In this document: positions 11,641-24,349 of the stretch, piece by piece
Layout: each line of letters begins with the position of its first letter
Numbering within the stretch: position 1 is the stretch's first letter
Assembly (NCBI GenBank): GCA_963556145.1
Contig: OY744469.1
Span: 1 to 64,000, forward strand
Direction of reading: 5' to 3'
DNA length: 64,000 nt
From: Hygrocybe punicea
Taxonomy: Eukaryota; Basidiomycota; Agaricomycetes; Agaricales; Hygrophoraceae
Position numbers and translations under genes: made by a program
Notes under the pieces: generated by a model
What the model was told of the DNA's origin: nothing
Seen by the model: only the letters and a program-made list of their open reading frames with translations
The model's database searches: none

Positions 11641-13777
11641 GCAAGCATACGCAAGTGTTAACTGGTTGATCACACCACGTTCGATCTTTGAATCAGCGCT
11701 ATGCACTCTAGCACAGAGACAGATAATGAGGTTAGAGGTTAACTACAAGGGAAACGTCGTCGCCGATTCGGTCTGCCACCTCCACCAGATCCAAGGGCGC
11801 GAGGTTTTCTGTAAGTGCAATGCCTATTCGTATAGTTTTGATATCTGATATGAATTTCCTAGAGACTTTCCAAAAGAAAAAAGGCTTACGGCTTCTTAGC
11901 ACCCGTTTTCACCAACTACCTAATCCTCTGCCTTGCGCTCTTGCGTTTCAACAACGAAGCGCTGTGCATCTTTTCACGGCACTATATAGGTTCATATAAA
12001 GGAGGACTGCTGAGAGAACAGGGCTGGAATGTCCCGTTCTTGCCACCCACCAAAATTCGCCTTCCACCACCATCCTTGTGTTACACCATCAAAGTTTTTG
12101 CTCTTCCGACCTCGTCGTCTCAATCTTGGTACATGTGAGTGGTTGTAAACGCGAAATGGCAGGAAGACTGAACTCTGCTGTCTTTTTCTACGCTGGCAGA
12201 CCTAAGCCCCACGTTTTCTACTAGTCCAGTGCAATATGCATGGCGCTTCCGACATCATCGCTTCGAGTTCGACACGTGGCCACATATGTCCATGCCCATC
12301 GCTTCCGAGTTGCCTAGGGTTTGCCTCGGAGATAAAAGCTTGCGCCGACATAATGTTTGAGGAGGCAACCCCAAGCCTACTCGAAAACAGTTGGGGTTAT
12401 CGAGTGGTACACGGTCCAGAATTCTTCTCGAAACAGTTGGAGTAGAGGTCCTAATATCAGTGCAAGTTACTTGGTAAAGTTCCCTTCGAGGTGGTGGAGG
12501 CAACGCCCGTGCCATATTTCAGGATACTTCTTGAGCGCAGCCTCGAGGCCAGTAGGGCAGAAAAAGTAACGGCTAACAAGGCCAAGGACGAGGTGTGTAA
12601 CCTTGCCAATTTTTTGCAATGCTATCGGAAACACCATCCAAGGTGATGACAATTTCAGGAACGGAGAATATCACCCAGGACAATGATGGAAAGGACAAAC
12701 AGGTACTTCGACAGAACACCACCTCTCACACTATCTTAAAGAGGATGCTACTGTCAATTATCAAGCACATAAATTATTTTCATATCTGTATCTTCTGAAC
12801 GGACTGGGTTCACTGCCGAAATGATAGGAATACAAATAGCTCTTGAGGGTTTCAATCGTTGGGGATGGGATAGTACATAGGATATAAAGAATGACGATGT
12901 TCATGGTTGTGTTTGACAGCCATGCAAACAGACATGGACGTCAATAAGCAAAGACTCCTGGCTCACATCTCGGGAATGAACGTCAGCATTCCAGGTGTCG
13001 ACAGTTGCCAGGACCGAATATGGATGTGCTGGGTGGTGACAACAGTGAGCAAATTGTTAAAAAGGAAGGAGGTACATACGGCCATCGTTTCCGAGTGCGT
13101 ATGCACCTTCAAATAGTTCTGGATCATAATCTCGGTCTTGGCAACCTCATTAAGTGAACGTGGAAATAGAAGAAAAGAGAAATAGACCGTGGCCAATCAT
13201 CAGCGATCTACCAATAGCCATCCGTGTTTCCATGTCCGCATATTCAGGCCATGGTGTCCCCCGGTACGCTTTCGGTGTAGCACTTGAAGTCAGCAGATCC
13301 TTGCGCACGTCCATTTCCGATTCCTCGCCGGAACTTCTCTCTATGTTCTTCTTGGGATTTGGTCTTGCGGATTTTGCCACCTGTGGGCAATTCTTTGTGC
13401 TAATACCTTCTCCCCGTGTGAACCCTTCGTTGGCACAGGCTCCCAGTACACCAATTGAATTAGTTCCGTTGTACTATGCATGAAGTTGAGAACATGATCC
13501 GGGAGAGGCACTGTGGGAGGATCGTGTCAAACCATCTCAAAATAACGCCGGAATTTAATCTCTGCATTCAGGGCAACGAGGAAAACGTTTAAATGGTTAG
13601 GTTGTTCACGTTCTTCCCCAATGTGGCAAAAGGGCGGCAAGGGAGGGCTATTCGGCTCAGGTGACTCGTGCAAGATCCTGTCACGAGCTGCAACATACGT
13701 CTTGCGGGTCCTTGTTACTGGATCGTAGACAAGAAGCACATTGTCGAACGGAAGGAAATGTTCGGGATGCAACTAGC
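11641..13777. other. Unassigned sequence between two gene relics
   Basis: Several short ORFs occur on both strands (for example 13150-13472 minus and 13527-13772 minus) with ordinary amino-acid composition but no recognised domain. They may be further eroded exons of the minus-strand kinase or of another lost gene. No repeats or terminal structures were seen. Confidence 0.4.
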
Positions 13778-16417
13778 TCATACTCTGGATCCTTGAAGCT
13801 CGTTATCACGTAGTTTGACAAAAGCTGTTCGGAATTTCTTGTGATGTTGCTGCTCAAAAGCAGCCTTGTTGATGTCAGGCTTTGACTCCGCGGACGCGTA
13901 GGTGTTAAGAAGTATTTGTCAGCAAGTATCCAGTTTCTTTCTGTGCCTTTGCAATGCGGGAAGGAGGTGGCCTATCATTTCTGTATAGATTCGTTCCGAA
14001 GCGAATGCACAAAACCGTAATTTATCGTCGCTCGTAGGGAAAAGCTTGGCCACCTCGGCGTCTAAAAGTTGTCGATTGTGACCGCCAATAGTGAAATGGT
14101 GAAATATGAACAAAGTGGCGACCCACCAGATCGATTCCAGGTCGTGCAGTGGATTGTAAGCGAAGGGAACGAAATCTATATTCTCCGGTTCGCTCGGGGG
14201 AGTCTCGTCAAGCAGCATTCTCTCCAGATAGTCCTGGTCACTCGGACGTGGCATGAACATATATTTTTGTGACGCAACCTCTAACGCGGTGAAATAGACA
14301 GTGCCCTATCCATGAATGTAGGTTGAGCAAGTGTTTCGGCGATGGGAACTAAGACATACCGTCTGGACTTCATGTGCTTCTCCTGTCCCAACTTCTTTCG
14401 CATACTCGAGATCCCCTATCTTGCCGTGGCCGTTGTAAAATATAATATTGCCTGTACTGATATCCCGGTGGACATATCCATGCGCATGCATGATTCTGAG
14501 ACCTTGTGCCATGAAAATGTCAGCAGGGAGTAGTGCAGCAGGTTAAGGAAAATACCTTCGACTGCATCATGCAACGCTTGACATGCATCGGGCAGAGATT
14601 CAAGACCATGAGCCGCAAAACCGACCTCCTCGAACACGATGCGGTAGTGCGCACGACTAGGCACACGCTCCATCCTTTGGGCAAGTATTCGCGTTTACCT
14701 GGATGCTTGCTATCTGAGAACCTTCAGATGCACGTGTCCGACGGAATAGCGTCACTGGAAGTTGCATATCATCACATTCAACGGGGACATTCTCCCCACC
14801 CAAAAGATTGCTTGTCTCCCATCTATGATGACATCTCCGTGGCATAGAACGGTCAGGAAATATTATCGCGCCGCTTCAAGGTCTTCGCCCTGGATGGTCA
14901 AACCGATCTTTCCAAACAAGTCGGTGAGGATATCGCCTTCACGGCGGCGGTTTGTTTCCACCCACACGTCTTTAAGGGCTCGCGGGGTTCAAGATGGGTC
15001 GTTGATGTCATAAACCTTGAAGACTCGCGTGCCACGTCCAAGAAGTGGGTCCGCACCAAAGTCGGACTATTGCCAACCATAAGTTCGTATTGTGCTCTGC
15101 CATCTTGTTTGATGCGTCTCACTGTTGGGTCATACCCGAGTTGCGGGATTGTGCCAAAGGAAAAGCTTACGAACAATCAGATGACTGTCCTGTGATCCTG
15201 CGAGAAATGAGGTGCGAGACTCACAAGGAGAGAGATGTACTCACCCGCAAGAAATCAAAGCGCTCAGAGACTAACAAGACCGACAGCAGAACCATACTCT
15301 CATCGTGGCATTTCGATTGTTATTCCAAAGGCGGAGCAGCGAGAAGGATCGTTGCGCGTCATATGGTGTAGGCTCCAGATGATCTTGGCCCGATTCTAGA
15401 AAGGGGCATCGAATATGAGTACAACAGCTCGAGATAAACTAGCTTTAGACCCACATCACATACATCTGCAGTTGATTCGGATTTCTTGAACTCCATCGAC
15501 ACTGGAATGTCTTCCCAATTGGATATCCCAACGTCAGTATCGACGCTCTTCCGCTCCAGCAATTCCAGAAATCCGTCGGGCTTCGAACTGTTCCTTCTTT
15601 TTGAGAAGGGGGCGGAATCAGGGCTATGCTCCAATCGCGATACTGGCAATAATGCGTTGTTTTCTGAGACCAATTTCACGATGTCGTTGAACACATCTAC
15701 GAGCGGTTTGAAGATGAGGCTTTCGTGCTTTTCAGAGCCTTTGGGTGGAGTTTCAAAACCGCGCCAGCCATTCTCTTGAACCACATTCGCAGAACGCAAA
15801 CAGGCCTGCAAAATATCCAAATCGAGAGTTAGAGGAAGAGGGGGTAGGACATTACTGAAGAGAAAATTGAGTGAGACCACAGGTATCAAACGAAGGCCCT
15901 CCATGACTGCGAGACGGGCGAGGTCGAGCTGACCAGTAAGATATTTCCATTGGAGGTGCTCCGAGGGACGGCAGGAGTTTCATGCACCTGCACAGCCTCC
16001 TGCCTCCTTATCGTCACGCTTGTTGGTATCTATAGACGCAGAATGCAACACCCGTGGAACCGGAGCTGAGGCTGGAGTCTGTGTTGGTGGTGTGTTCTGG
16101 TCAGCGGGACGGCGGAGACGATTCATGATGAATCTGTGGCACATGACTGTATTAGGTGAGTCGGCGTTGTCGTCGGAGTCTGCATTGGGCACAGCAGCAA
16201 GAGTAAGAGGGTGTGGGGAGTTGGTAAGCTTGGCGAAAATTTGAGGGGAAACAAGCGCGAGCATCTTGGGACCAGTCCGTAAGATGTGAAGAGAAGGCGG
16301 TAAGAGGCGGGCAGGGATGATCCGGAGATTGAGGTGGAAAGGCCACAGCCTTTTCGGTGCTTTGCGAGGATCAGAGATGGACTTCTTGGAAGATGATGCG
16401 TATGGTTTGGGGGCCAT
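13778..16417 (-). pseudogene. FunK1-type fungal protein kinase pseudogene
   Basis: Reading from 16417 downwards, a Ser/Pro-rich N-terminus is followed across an 81-nt intron (15907-15987) by the FunK1 N-terminal region. Its motifs are WRGFETPPKGSEKHE, then VDVFND, then SRLEHSPDS. The kinase core follows: LGYDPTVRR (~15110), LLGRGTRVFKVYDIND (~15030), HGYVHRDISTGNIIF (~14440-14480), IGDLEYAK (DFG-like, ~14405), and HDLESIWWV (~14130) near the C-terminus. The catalytic HRD and DLE motifs survive, but the frame changes between about 15410 and 15250, and again near 15000, without splice sites. An in-frame TGA lies at 13919-13921, followed by sequence that still looks like family tail. I therefore call it a pseudogene. 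FunK1 kinases are a mushroom-specific expansion of unknown substrate. It is divergent to the intact kinase at 17352. Confidence 0.75.
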
Positions 16418-16900
16418 GGAGACCTGAGTGTTTGTGGTGAGAAGGAGCGCGTTACCCTTAGTAGGAGGATCGACGGACACTGCGTAAATATCCAGATTCA
16501 GTGATTGAAAAAATGAGAGGGGAGGAAGATGTACCAACGAGGAGTCGGATACGGGTGCGACCAAGAACCGAGACATCAATTTCTTGACCAGCATTTGCAA
16601 CACAAACTTGTGAGAGCAAGCTTGATTCAACGTGAGATGCATGTATTTCCTTTGCAAGGAAACTTGAACAAGAATGGATGAATAAAGACATGGGAAGGAC
16701 GCACAATGATCGATGATCGATGATCTCCCAGTCGTCGGAGGTTAGATGCTCTGTCGCAACAGAGGTTGCAAACGGGCGGTCGTGCAACAGGCCGATTTCG
16801 ACCTAGGACAACTTTCAGTGAAAGAACAAATGGAATGGACGTTACGACTGACGGTGTCACGCTGAGAAAAACCGAGACTGCTTGCATACTGCGGATCAAT

Positions 16901-16940
16901 ATTGATCGATATTGATCGATATTGATCGATATTGATCGAT
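16901..16940. repeat. 10-bp tandem repeat ATTGATCGAT x4 between the divergent kinases
   Basis: Four perfect copies of ATTGATCGAT, flanked by partial copies (GATCAAT on the left, CAAT on the right), lie in the ~930-bp region separating the two divergent FunK1 genes. The unit length equals roughly one helical turn, and GATC/ATCGAT are self-complementary. A regulatory role is only a guess; it may be a simple minisatellite. Confidence 0.9.
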
Positions 16941-17351
16941 CAATCTCGACGGTGTCGAAAGATGAGTCGGAACTGAAATGAGCGAAGATGACGAAGGCAT
17001 GCCGGTCAAAACTCGGGTTTTCCAGACCGGATATTTCGAGTCACGTGTTGCAAAAAGGTTTTTAAAACCTTTGTTCAGCGTCAGCGCGTCACGGTCAGCT
17101 TCAACGCATCGAGCGATGCCTATCGCAAGAAGAAGAACTAGAAAAATAGATGCCGACGAGTCGCTTGTCCAGACGCCATCAGATGCCACGAACATTCAAC
17201 CGAGACCACTTCCTGCGTTCGACTCCATTGCTCATAGTGAACTTCGTCAGGATAATCCACGTGACCGTGTTTGTGTAGTATGTGTACAAAGTCAGTGTTG
17301 CGACTTCACGCGTCTCGCGTTCGTTCTCCTCCGTCCAACTCAGACGTGATT

Positions 17352-20049
17352 ATGGAAAATCGTACGCCAACACCGCCCTATGTGGTGAATGTCCAGCCTG
17401 CTACTCCTCGGCGCGTGCTCGACATCGCTGCTGACGCAAAACTACAGTCGACACCGTCAAATCGTGGTTCAGCATCCACCTCCGAACACCTCACTAGCGT
17501 ACTGTACGTCTGAACCATTCGCTTATATACTCGACTTACCTGAACCAATGTTATCTGTAGCGTGGACGACGTCAGTCCTTCAATACTCGCCGATATCCGG
17601 GACCATGCCACATGCACCGTCGGAACATTGTTGAACGGCTTGCTATCGCTTTGCTTGCCCGAAGAACATAAGCACACCGCACCCGCCGATCTTTTAGATC
17701 AATGTATCAAGGCTGTGCTTCCCATCTGCAACACTCAGGCTCGCCGGATCACGGCAAAAGGGAGGCAGAAACGGGCTCAGGAAGAAGCACAAGAAGATGG
17801 TTTGGGACTACGGAAACATCTGGCAGAATAGTGCGTATCTGTGTTCATCCAGCCCTCTACATATTTTTTTTACGCAATTCACTCAGTTGTCAAGCTAAAT
17901 CTGATGAGATGGCGGGCTATCGTCCGCTCATTTATGCATTCAACCATGCTCTCCGGGCTCTCCAAAAGATTGATGTACCGTTACGCAAATCGTCGGATCC
18001 ACTCCTACTTTTCCATCGGAACGACCCAAAACTTATCACGGCGACACATAACGGTCACACATCACAACGCAAACCCGATATTATTCTCATCGTTCTGGAC
18101 GCTGCGAAGGATGCCCTCTCAGACGGCGACCTGGGCAGTTGGGAGGATCATGCACTCAAGACAGCTGGCGAGCCGCCAGAAAACAGTTTCCAATGGGGCG
18201 ATCCTTTGTCTGCAGGGGAGTTGAAACGGACCAAGCCTACGCTGCCACCACCTCCTGACGAATACACTGCCAAACTTGCCAACAAGATCCCTCCACAACC
18301 ACTCCCGAGTTCCGTGTACGAAATATCCAGCGACCTACCTGCACAGGAGCTCGCACAACCTTCCGGGGACACGGTGGCGGAACAGTTGGCCAACGTTGTT
18401 CATGTTCCCGGTAAGCCACTACGAACAAATACTCGATAGTTCATTGACCACCTCCATTAGCCGCACTGCGTCGGTCGGAGCGTCTATCTTCGCAGCCTTG
18501 CGCTTCTCGGGGTACTCCTAAGTCCCATACTACTTCCAGCAGTCGAAAACGCAAAAATGAACAAGGAGAAGGGAGCACAAACAAGAAAATAAGGACACCA
18601 CCGGTTGTGTCCCGAAAGCTACCGGCAATGTTGCAGAGTGCGCTCTATGCTGCCGAGAGGATGTCTCATGCAATCTGGATCAATCACGCCATCAATCTAG
18701 TCATCATCGGTGAGCCATTTCCGACTGTTATCACTTTCGACACCTTCTCACATAGTCCTGTAGATGATGTAGTATATGTGTGGTACTATGACAATGAAGG
18801 CGCCGTCCAATCTCACGGCATCAATTTTGTCCAGGATCTACCTTACTTTCTTGTTCTGCTCCTCTGCTTCGAGCGTTTCACTCCCAGAGATTGGGGCATC
18901 ATTCCCGAGTTTAAATTTGTGGGACGAGAAGCAGACGAGTGTCGACTGTCCTTTCCACCGACGCCTTCCCTTTCTGCCGTTGATGTTGTAATCGATCAGA
19001 CGGACAAGATACGGGATCACTTCGGGATAGTAGGACGTGCGACGCAAATGCTGCATGCAACCAGCCAGTCGGCAGATCCGCGAGGCGTTGACACGGGTCT
19101 AGGAGATATGGAGCTTGTCGTTAAAGTATATTGGCCGGAAGCATCACGGGTAGGGGAAGAAGAGGTCATTGACAAGGCTCGCCAAATTGCGCGGCACAAC
19201 GATCATGTAAATGGACACCTCCCCGACTTGATTCGTTCGTATGACTTTGATACATACTCGACAAAAAGAATCCGTGTGGCTCTCGGCATAGAATCTGAAG
19301 GTCATCGCATACTCCGGGTCATGCTCTTTCGCCGATTGTATCCCATCACCGACTTGATTGGTGAAAAGTTTTGGAAGGCTTTCTGGCAGTGCTTTCGTTG
19401 TAAGTGCTATTCTGGCACCCTTTTTCTTCCTTGCACGTGTTGATGCTTTCTTCCCGTGCTAGGTCATTATCACCTTTGGGTCGGCGGCGTGGAGCACAAC
19501 GATGTTAGCGTGAAAAATTTGATGTACGACAAGCACAATGGGGACCGCGGCGTTCTAAACGACTATGACCTTTCCCATTTAGCCGGGCGACCGCGGCCCA
19601 GTGGCACAGAACGAACCGGTACTATGCCTTTCATGGCCCTTGATCTACTCACCGACGAAGCCTGGGATGGGAAGATCACGCGACTATACCGTCACGACTG
19701 CGAGTCCTTCGCATGGGTGTTGTTATGGGTTTGTTGCCGTTACGAAGATGGCCATGAGATCCCTAATCCACCCTTGGGTCAATTCATCACAGGGAGCTAC
19801 AATCTGTGCTTCTTAGAGAAATTTGCCATCCAATCGAAGCTTCCCCATCTAACCCCCACTTCATCATACGATATTTTCTGGAAAGCCACCGTCTACTTAC
19901 TTGACCTATTTATCATGCAACGGGTTGATCGACAAAGAGCAATTCTATTTGGTGGATCACCACCACCAGCGGAGACAACTATCGATGAGATGGTGGAGAA
20001 ATGTCGAAAGGTCTTAGAGCAGAATGGATTTCCCATTGAACTGCCCTAA
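17352..20049 (+). CDS. FunK1-type fungal protein kinase, apparently intact
   Basis: Five exons join without stops: 17352-17503, 17561-17830, 17887-18410, 18461-19399, 19463-20049. Introns are 50-63 bp with GTAAGT/GTACGT/GTGCGT-type donors. The protein starts MENRTPTPPYVV. A basic, NLS-like stretch (SRKRKNEQGE...NKKIRTPP) lies in exon 4. The FunK1 hallmark VYVWYYDNEGAVQSHGINF (~18770) precedes the kinase core: a possible VVKVYW lysine strand (~19120), catalytic VEHNDVSVKNLMY with HND in place of HRD (~19490), the DFG-equivalent VLNDYDLSHL (~19550), and a C-lobe with HDCESFAWVLLWV (~19690). A catalytic Asp is present, so activity is plausible although HND and YDL depart from typical kinases. 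Stop TAA is at 20047-20049. The substrate is unknown; FunK1 kinases are thought to act in mushroom multicellularity. Confidence 0.85.
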
Positions 20050-20075
20050 AATTCATACATGTACAGTGCTCATTG

Positions 20076-20315
20076 TACATCAGCAAAACAGCCTTTTTGC
20101 TGTAGAATGTATAGATAAATGGCAAGTGAACATAGAGGCTATAGACACTCATAGACACTCATAGATACATGGCTTAGATTGTCAAGTGCTACATAGAGCT
20201 ACATAGAGCCATACAGCTCTGGATAGAATAAGAAGTAGTCTATAAGTCTATGCTCTATGGACATCTGCACAGGTCTGCCATGTACTGTATTGCTGATGGC
20301 TGTTTTGCTGATGTA
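20076..20315. mobile_element. Small TA-flanked MITE (Tc1/mariner-like)
   Basis: A perfect 18-bp inverted repeat, TACATCAGCAAAACAGCC at 20076-20093 and its complement at 20298-20315, bounds ~240 bp. The outermost TA on each side could be a duplicated TA target, giving 16-bp terminal repeats starting CATCAGC. The interior is a run of short ATAGACACTC/TACATAGAG repeats with no ORF. It sits 27 bp after the stop codon of the FunK1 gene. Confidence 0.6.
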
Positions 20316-20515
20316 TTTCCATATAATGAACCTAATAGGAATATTTAAACTTCTATGCTTGGATCTATGGACTGCGTTATTGTGGAGTGCAGTTGCAGTT
20401 GGTTGTTTTCATACCTTACAGTTCTGATACTTCATTAATTTCATTGTCTAACCATTACTCTTGCTTATCCAGTGGACTTGTTCCATTGTATGAATTATCT
20501 TGGTGTCATATATTT

Positions 20516-21349
20516 GTCTATACTAGTGATGGTACAGTTCGGTTCTGAACCTGGGTTCGAACCTGAACCTACATGAACCGAACCTAAGTTCAGTTCAAGG
20601 TTCGGGGTAATGCCTGAACCAAACCTTAGGTTCAGTTCAAGGTTCAGTCAAGGATGGAATCTTGTGAACCTGGTTCGAACTGGTTCGAACCTGAACCTAA
20701 TCTTTCACATATTAATCTAATTTCTGCTGAGTAGAGACTTAGTTTTGGTCCAACTATTTACTGACTTGAAATTTAAGCACCATTAATAATAGAATCTAGA
20801 TCAGTTAGAGTTTATACGGTTGCAATTAGTGCTTCTGTAACATGAATATTTGCAAACTTGAATATATTTTAAAATGTAAAGTTGAAATTCAGCCTAGGAT
20901 GCCATGTTGTGTGATTCAGTTATACTGATTGCAAGTTAAAATACAGCAAAACATTTGCAATGACCATCTGAACAGTTGTCCAGGATATTTCAAGCTTACT
21001 GTGCTTCAGACACATCTAACACAAGATTCTATTGATTCATTCACAGTGAACATGGACACGGTACATGTAATTGAGGAGTCAAACCATTATCACAACAACA
21101 ATGTAGAGTGGTAGGAAATAAAGGAAAAATTTGGATTGAGAAAATTGATTAGCTAGCATACTTGTATTTTCACAGGTTCAGTTCAGGTTCAGCCTGGCCT
21201 GAACCTGAACTGAACCTATCTGAACCTGAACCAAAGGTTCAGTTCAAGGTTCAGCATATGAGCTGAACCGAACCTCAGGTTCAGTTCAAGGTTCACAGTT
21301 TTTTGGCCTGAACTGAACCGAACTGAACCTGACCATCACTAGTCTATAC
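20516..21349. mobile_element. hAT-type non-autonomous element with 8-bp target duplication
   Basis: The element is 20524-21341 (818 bp), flanked by the perfect 8-bp duplication GTCTATAC at 20516-20523 and 21342-21349. Terminal inverted repeats are TAGTGATGGT and ACCATCACTA. The subterminal ~170 bp on each side are packed with GGTTCAGTTCAAGGTTCAG and GAACCTGAAC repeats in both orientations. The central 450 bp are AT-rich and carry no transposase. It is the same architecture as the 3218-3918 element but a different family. Confidence 0.9.
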
Positions 21350-22515
21350 ACATGGATCTGAGCAATTATCTCTTATTTTGTGTTACCTGGTTTCCCATCT
21401 GTTCAAAACAAACTACATGTCACATTGGAAAATTCTGTCATCTCATTTCAGCTCTCCATTCCACCAAACCCTTTTCATCATATCCACATGTCACTCAAAA
21501 CCTTCATCAGAACATCTGCCCATTGATGTCCACAAGATATTGTTCCAGTTCCCTTTCAACTCCTCACATAACCTCAAGATCCTATGCCAACCCTTCCTCC
21601 ACCTCGATACTTCCCTCAACCTCTCATCACAATACCTCAGCTTCCCATTAAATTGTTAACTTCCAGCTTCTCCTTTGTCTCAACTTCTTCACAGTACTCA
21701 TGCCCTTCACCTTTACATCCTTCAACCATCTCCATCACATATCCAGTATGTCATTGACAAACTCACTCACCACATCAAATGCTCTGGCTTCAGTGGTCAT
21801 TGTTATGATTCTTGTGATATACAAAGAACCTTTAATTTAATCTGCATAATCAATCCATCCATCTTCTATACATTTTCCATTCTTTCAGCTCTTCTTCACC
21901 ATTTATGTTGTCTTTTATGCTTGTCAAATCTTGATTTGTTTTGCGAAAATCATTCACGTATGATCTTCATGTCACTTGGGCTCATTTGTCTGTGTCAGTT
22001 GCATCTTTGCCATAGTTGTGATTTTATGCTTGTAGTCACATGTACATCCATCAACCATTTCTATCATATAACCACCACATCATTGACAAACTCACTCACC
22101 ATATCAAATGCTTGTGCTTCAGTGATCATCCTGCAGACCATGCCATGGCTTATCCCAAGTGTGACCAGGCAGTAATGTTAGGTGTGAGACAGGCCAGCCA
22201 AGATGGGCTGACAAAATACTATTGTTGAGTCCTTGACAGGGCAACCCAAGAGTGTAATATATGCCGTGTGAGGTGGGTGGGCTGAGTGTAGAGCTAGCCT
22301 ATTGTAATCCATCTAAGACTGATGGGCTGACATTGTCTGGGTTGATTGACCCTCGTCTCAAATGGATGGGCCAACATTTTGAGAGTTTGTTGTCACTCAT
22401 CTCAGACTGCTGGGCCAACATTTGGAAAAATGATTGTCACTCATCTGAGACCACTGGGCTGACATTTGAAGGGATGGGTGTCCTGATCTCAGACCCAGAT
22501 ATTGGCAGCTAGGGC
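21350..22515. other. Transposon-derived sequence with direct duplications
   Basis: A ~95-bp segment at about 21722-21817 recurs diverged at about 22046-22141 (shared core CATTGACAAACTCACTCACC), implying a ~325-bp tandem duplication. From about 22260 to 22500 a ~62-bp imperfect unit containing CTGGGCCAACATTTG recurs three to four times. ORFs across this area are low-complexity C/T-rich frames. I could not identify the source element. Confidence 0.55.
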
Positions 22516-23371
22516 CTGATATGGGTAGGGGTTTACCCACAGTTATTCCGAAAAGGATAATACAGGTATGGGTATGGTGTCCATACCATACCCATTCACC
22601 GTGGTTCATGGGTATGTGTGGGTGGTGTGCACAGAGGGGCCTTTGGGTCCCAAGGTAAGTTTTTATTTATTTTCATTGGTTTATCTATACTAATTAATCT
22701 ATCTAGTGCCAAGGCCACCACTACCAACAATGCAAAAAAGAAGGAAACACAGCTGGGAGGGTGATGTGTCCACCTCCTGGCCCAGGTGTGTTACCTTATC
22801 TTCTTTTTTTGAATTTTTCTGACCACAGATACCTCACGAATGTGCACCATGCACATTCGCAAGGTATCTATCACCACCTCTTGCCTCTGCCCCACACAAC
22901 CTTGCATGCATGAATGCGGTACGTGTCAGTTGACACATCACCATCATTTGTGACAGGTTCATGCATACACAACAACCTCACAAGCATGAACATGGCACAA
23001 ATGCACTGGGTATGCATCAGTGGACGCCACTGTTGGACAACGACCTTGCAAACATGCACCGATGCATCAACTGATGCGTAGACAGTGTTTGTGAGGTTTT
23101 GGCGCTAATGGGAGTGTGGGCTACACCCACACTCCCATTTCCACATCCCAATGCGAGGGTGACAGCCACATCACATTGACAGTCAGCCACATGTCGACCA
23201 TAAACTGGATAAACAGTGACCTGACTCTTCGATGACTGGCCCACATTTCATCCCAAAACCACTCCATCATAAGCAATTCTGGTTGTGTGGCCATGGTGGA
23301 CACAACATCAGTCCATGGTGGAGAATCACCAAGAGGGTACAAGGAATTTGGACAAGAGGTTTCTGGCTGTG
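22516..23371. repeat. Hairpin-rich intergenic region
   Basis: The region contains several near-perfect hairpins. CGAATGTGCA pairs with TGCACATTCG across a 3-nt loop at 22837-22859. A 13-bp perfect stem around CTACA lies at 23108-23138. A GGGTATGG/CCATACCC palindrome cluster is at 22570-22600. No gene was recognised. A relative of the 23108 hairpin occurs at 31735-31763. Confidence 0.7.
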
Positions 23372-24346
23372 TCAGTTGTTTAGGCTTGTGTTTTGCATGG
23401 CTGTTATGACTTCCTGACAGTCAACCTTTTCTAGAACCATTACAACTCCTGTTGAAAGGTTTAGGTTATGTACAAAGAACATGCCAAACCGTTCGATCGT
23501 TGGTCCAAACTGGACATCCACCATTGCATTTCGTAGGAAACTGAAGGTGGGTTTGGGGGTGATGACAATGTGTCGAATCAAATGCATGATCAAAGCAGTG
23601 TGAAGCTTGTAGTTTCATGTCAGTTGTTTAAAGAGCATCACTTGTAGGTTCTTCAATTCCAGAAGCCGAATACACCTTTTAGGAGCATTCAACATCACTA
23701 ACTTGATTGCAGCTCCACTCCCATGTATCTCCTCTTGAACTCCATAAGACTTTGTTGTGGCTCCCATGAACAAGCCATGGTATCTTTTGATGCATTCCAG
23801 GAAGTTTCGATTCACATCGTGGGTATCAGAATCCTCACAGAAATAATTATCACCTCCAGGACGAAGGATGATCTCAAAGCAGAGATTGTAAGTTGACCGA
23901 AAAATCAACTGCACAGCAGCAGCACATGCTAGGGTCATTTCACTCTGCATTTCACCATAGTTTCGGAGTGTATTGAGGTGGTGAATGTTGCCAGCCTTCA
24001 TACCTGCAGCTGCATATGAAGCATTGGTTTTATCCAATCTCCACAGTCCAGTGAGTGGTTCCTGGCTATCAGGGTCAGGGTGGAAGCCCATGCCTAGGTC
24101 CATGAACAGTTGTCCATGCTGCCTATCCATCATATACTCCCAATCCATGCTTGGATAATTTTTGCAAAGTAACTGGTAAGGCATTCCATGGTCACCAACA
24201 ATGACAGTTGTTGACCATTTGATTCCTCGGATATCTGCAACAACAAAGAATGACCCAAACATATCGTATTTGTTTGGGTTTTGTTTGATGATTGCCCACA
24301 TCCTTTTCTGCATCTCTGTTAGCTTGGTCAAATCAATGCTTGTCAT
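23372..24346 (-). pseudogene. Transposon-associated ORF of unknown function, broken by TGA
   Basis: A 243-codon ORF (24346-23615) ends in TGA at 23615-23617. The same frame then stays open for another 80 codons, to 23372, with similar composition. The protein has recognisable internal order (FVVADIRGIKWSTTV, WEYMMDRQHGQLFMDLGMGFHP, GLWRLDKTNASYAAAG, FRSTYNLCFEII). It resembles uncharacterised basidiomycete proteins that I recall from repeat-rich loci, but I cannot name a domain. The TGA is most simply read as a nonsense mutation in a longer frame of about 323 codons. It borders the copia fragment upstream. Confidence 0.55.
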
Positions 24347-24349
24347 CTT

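Noticed and set aside
15907..15987. In-frame TGA between the two large frames of the minus-strand FunK1 gene
   Set aside because: It falls inside a plausible 81-nt GT-AG intron with a pyrimidine-rich 3' end, so I did not count it as a nonsense mutation. The pseudogene call rests on other defects.
22515..22620. Possible hAT end with GGGTATGG/CCATACCC subterminal repeats
   Set aside because: No matching opposite end or 8-bp duplication could be found, so it is described only as a hairpin-rich region.
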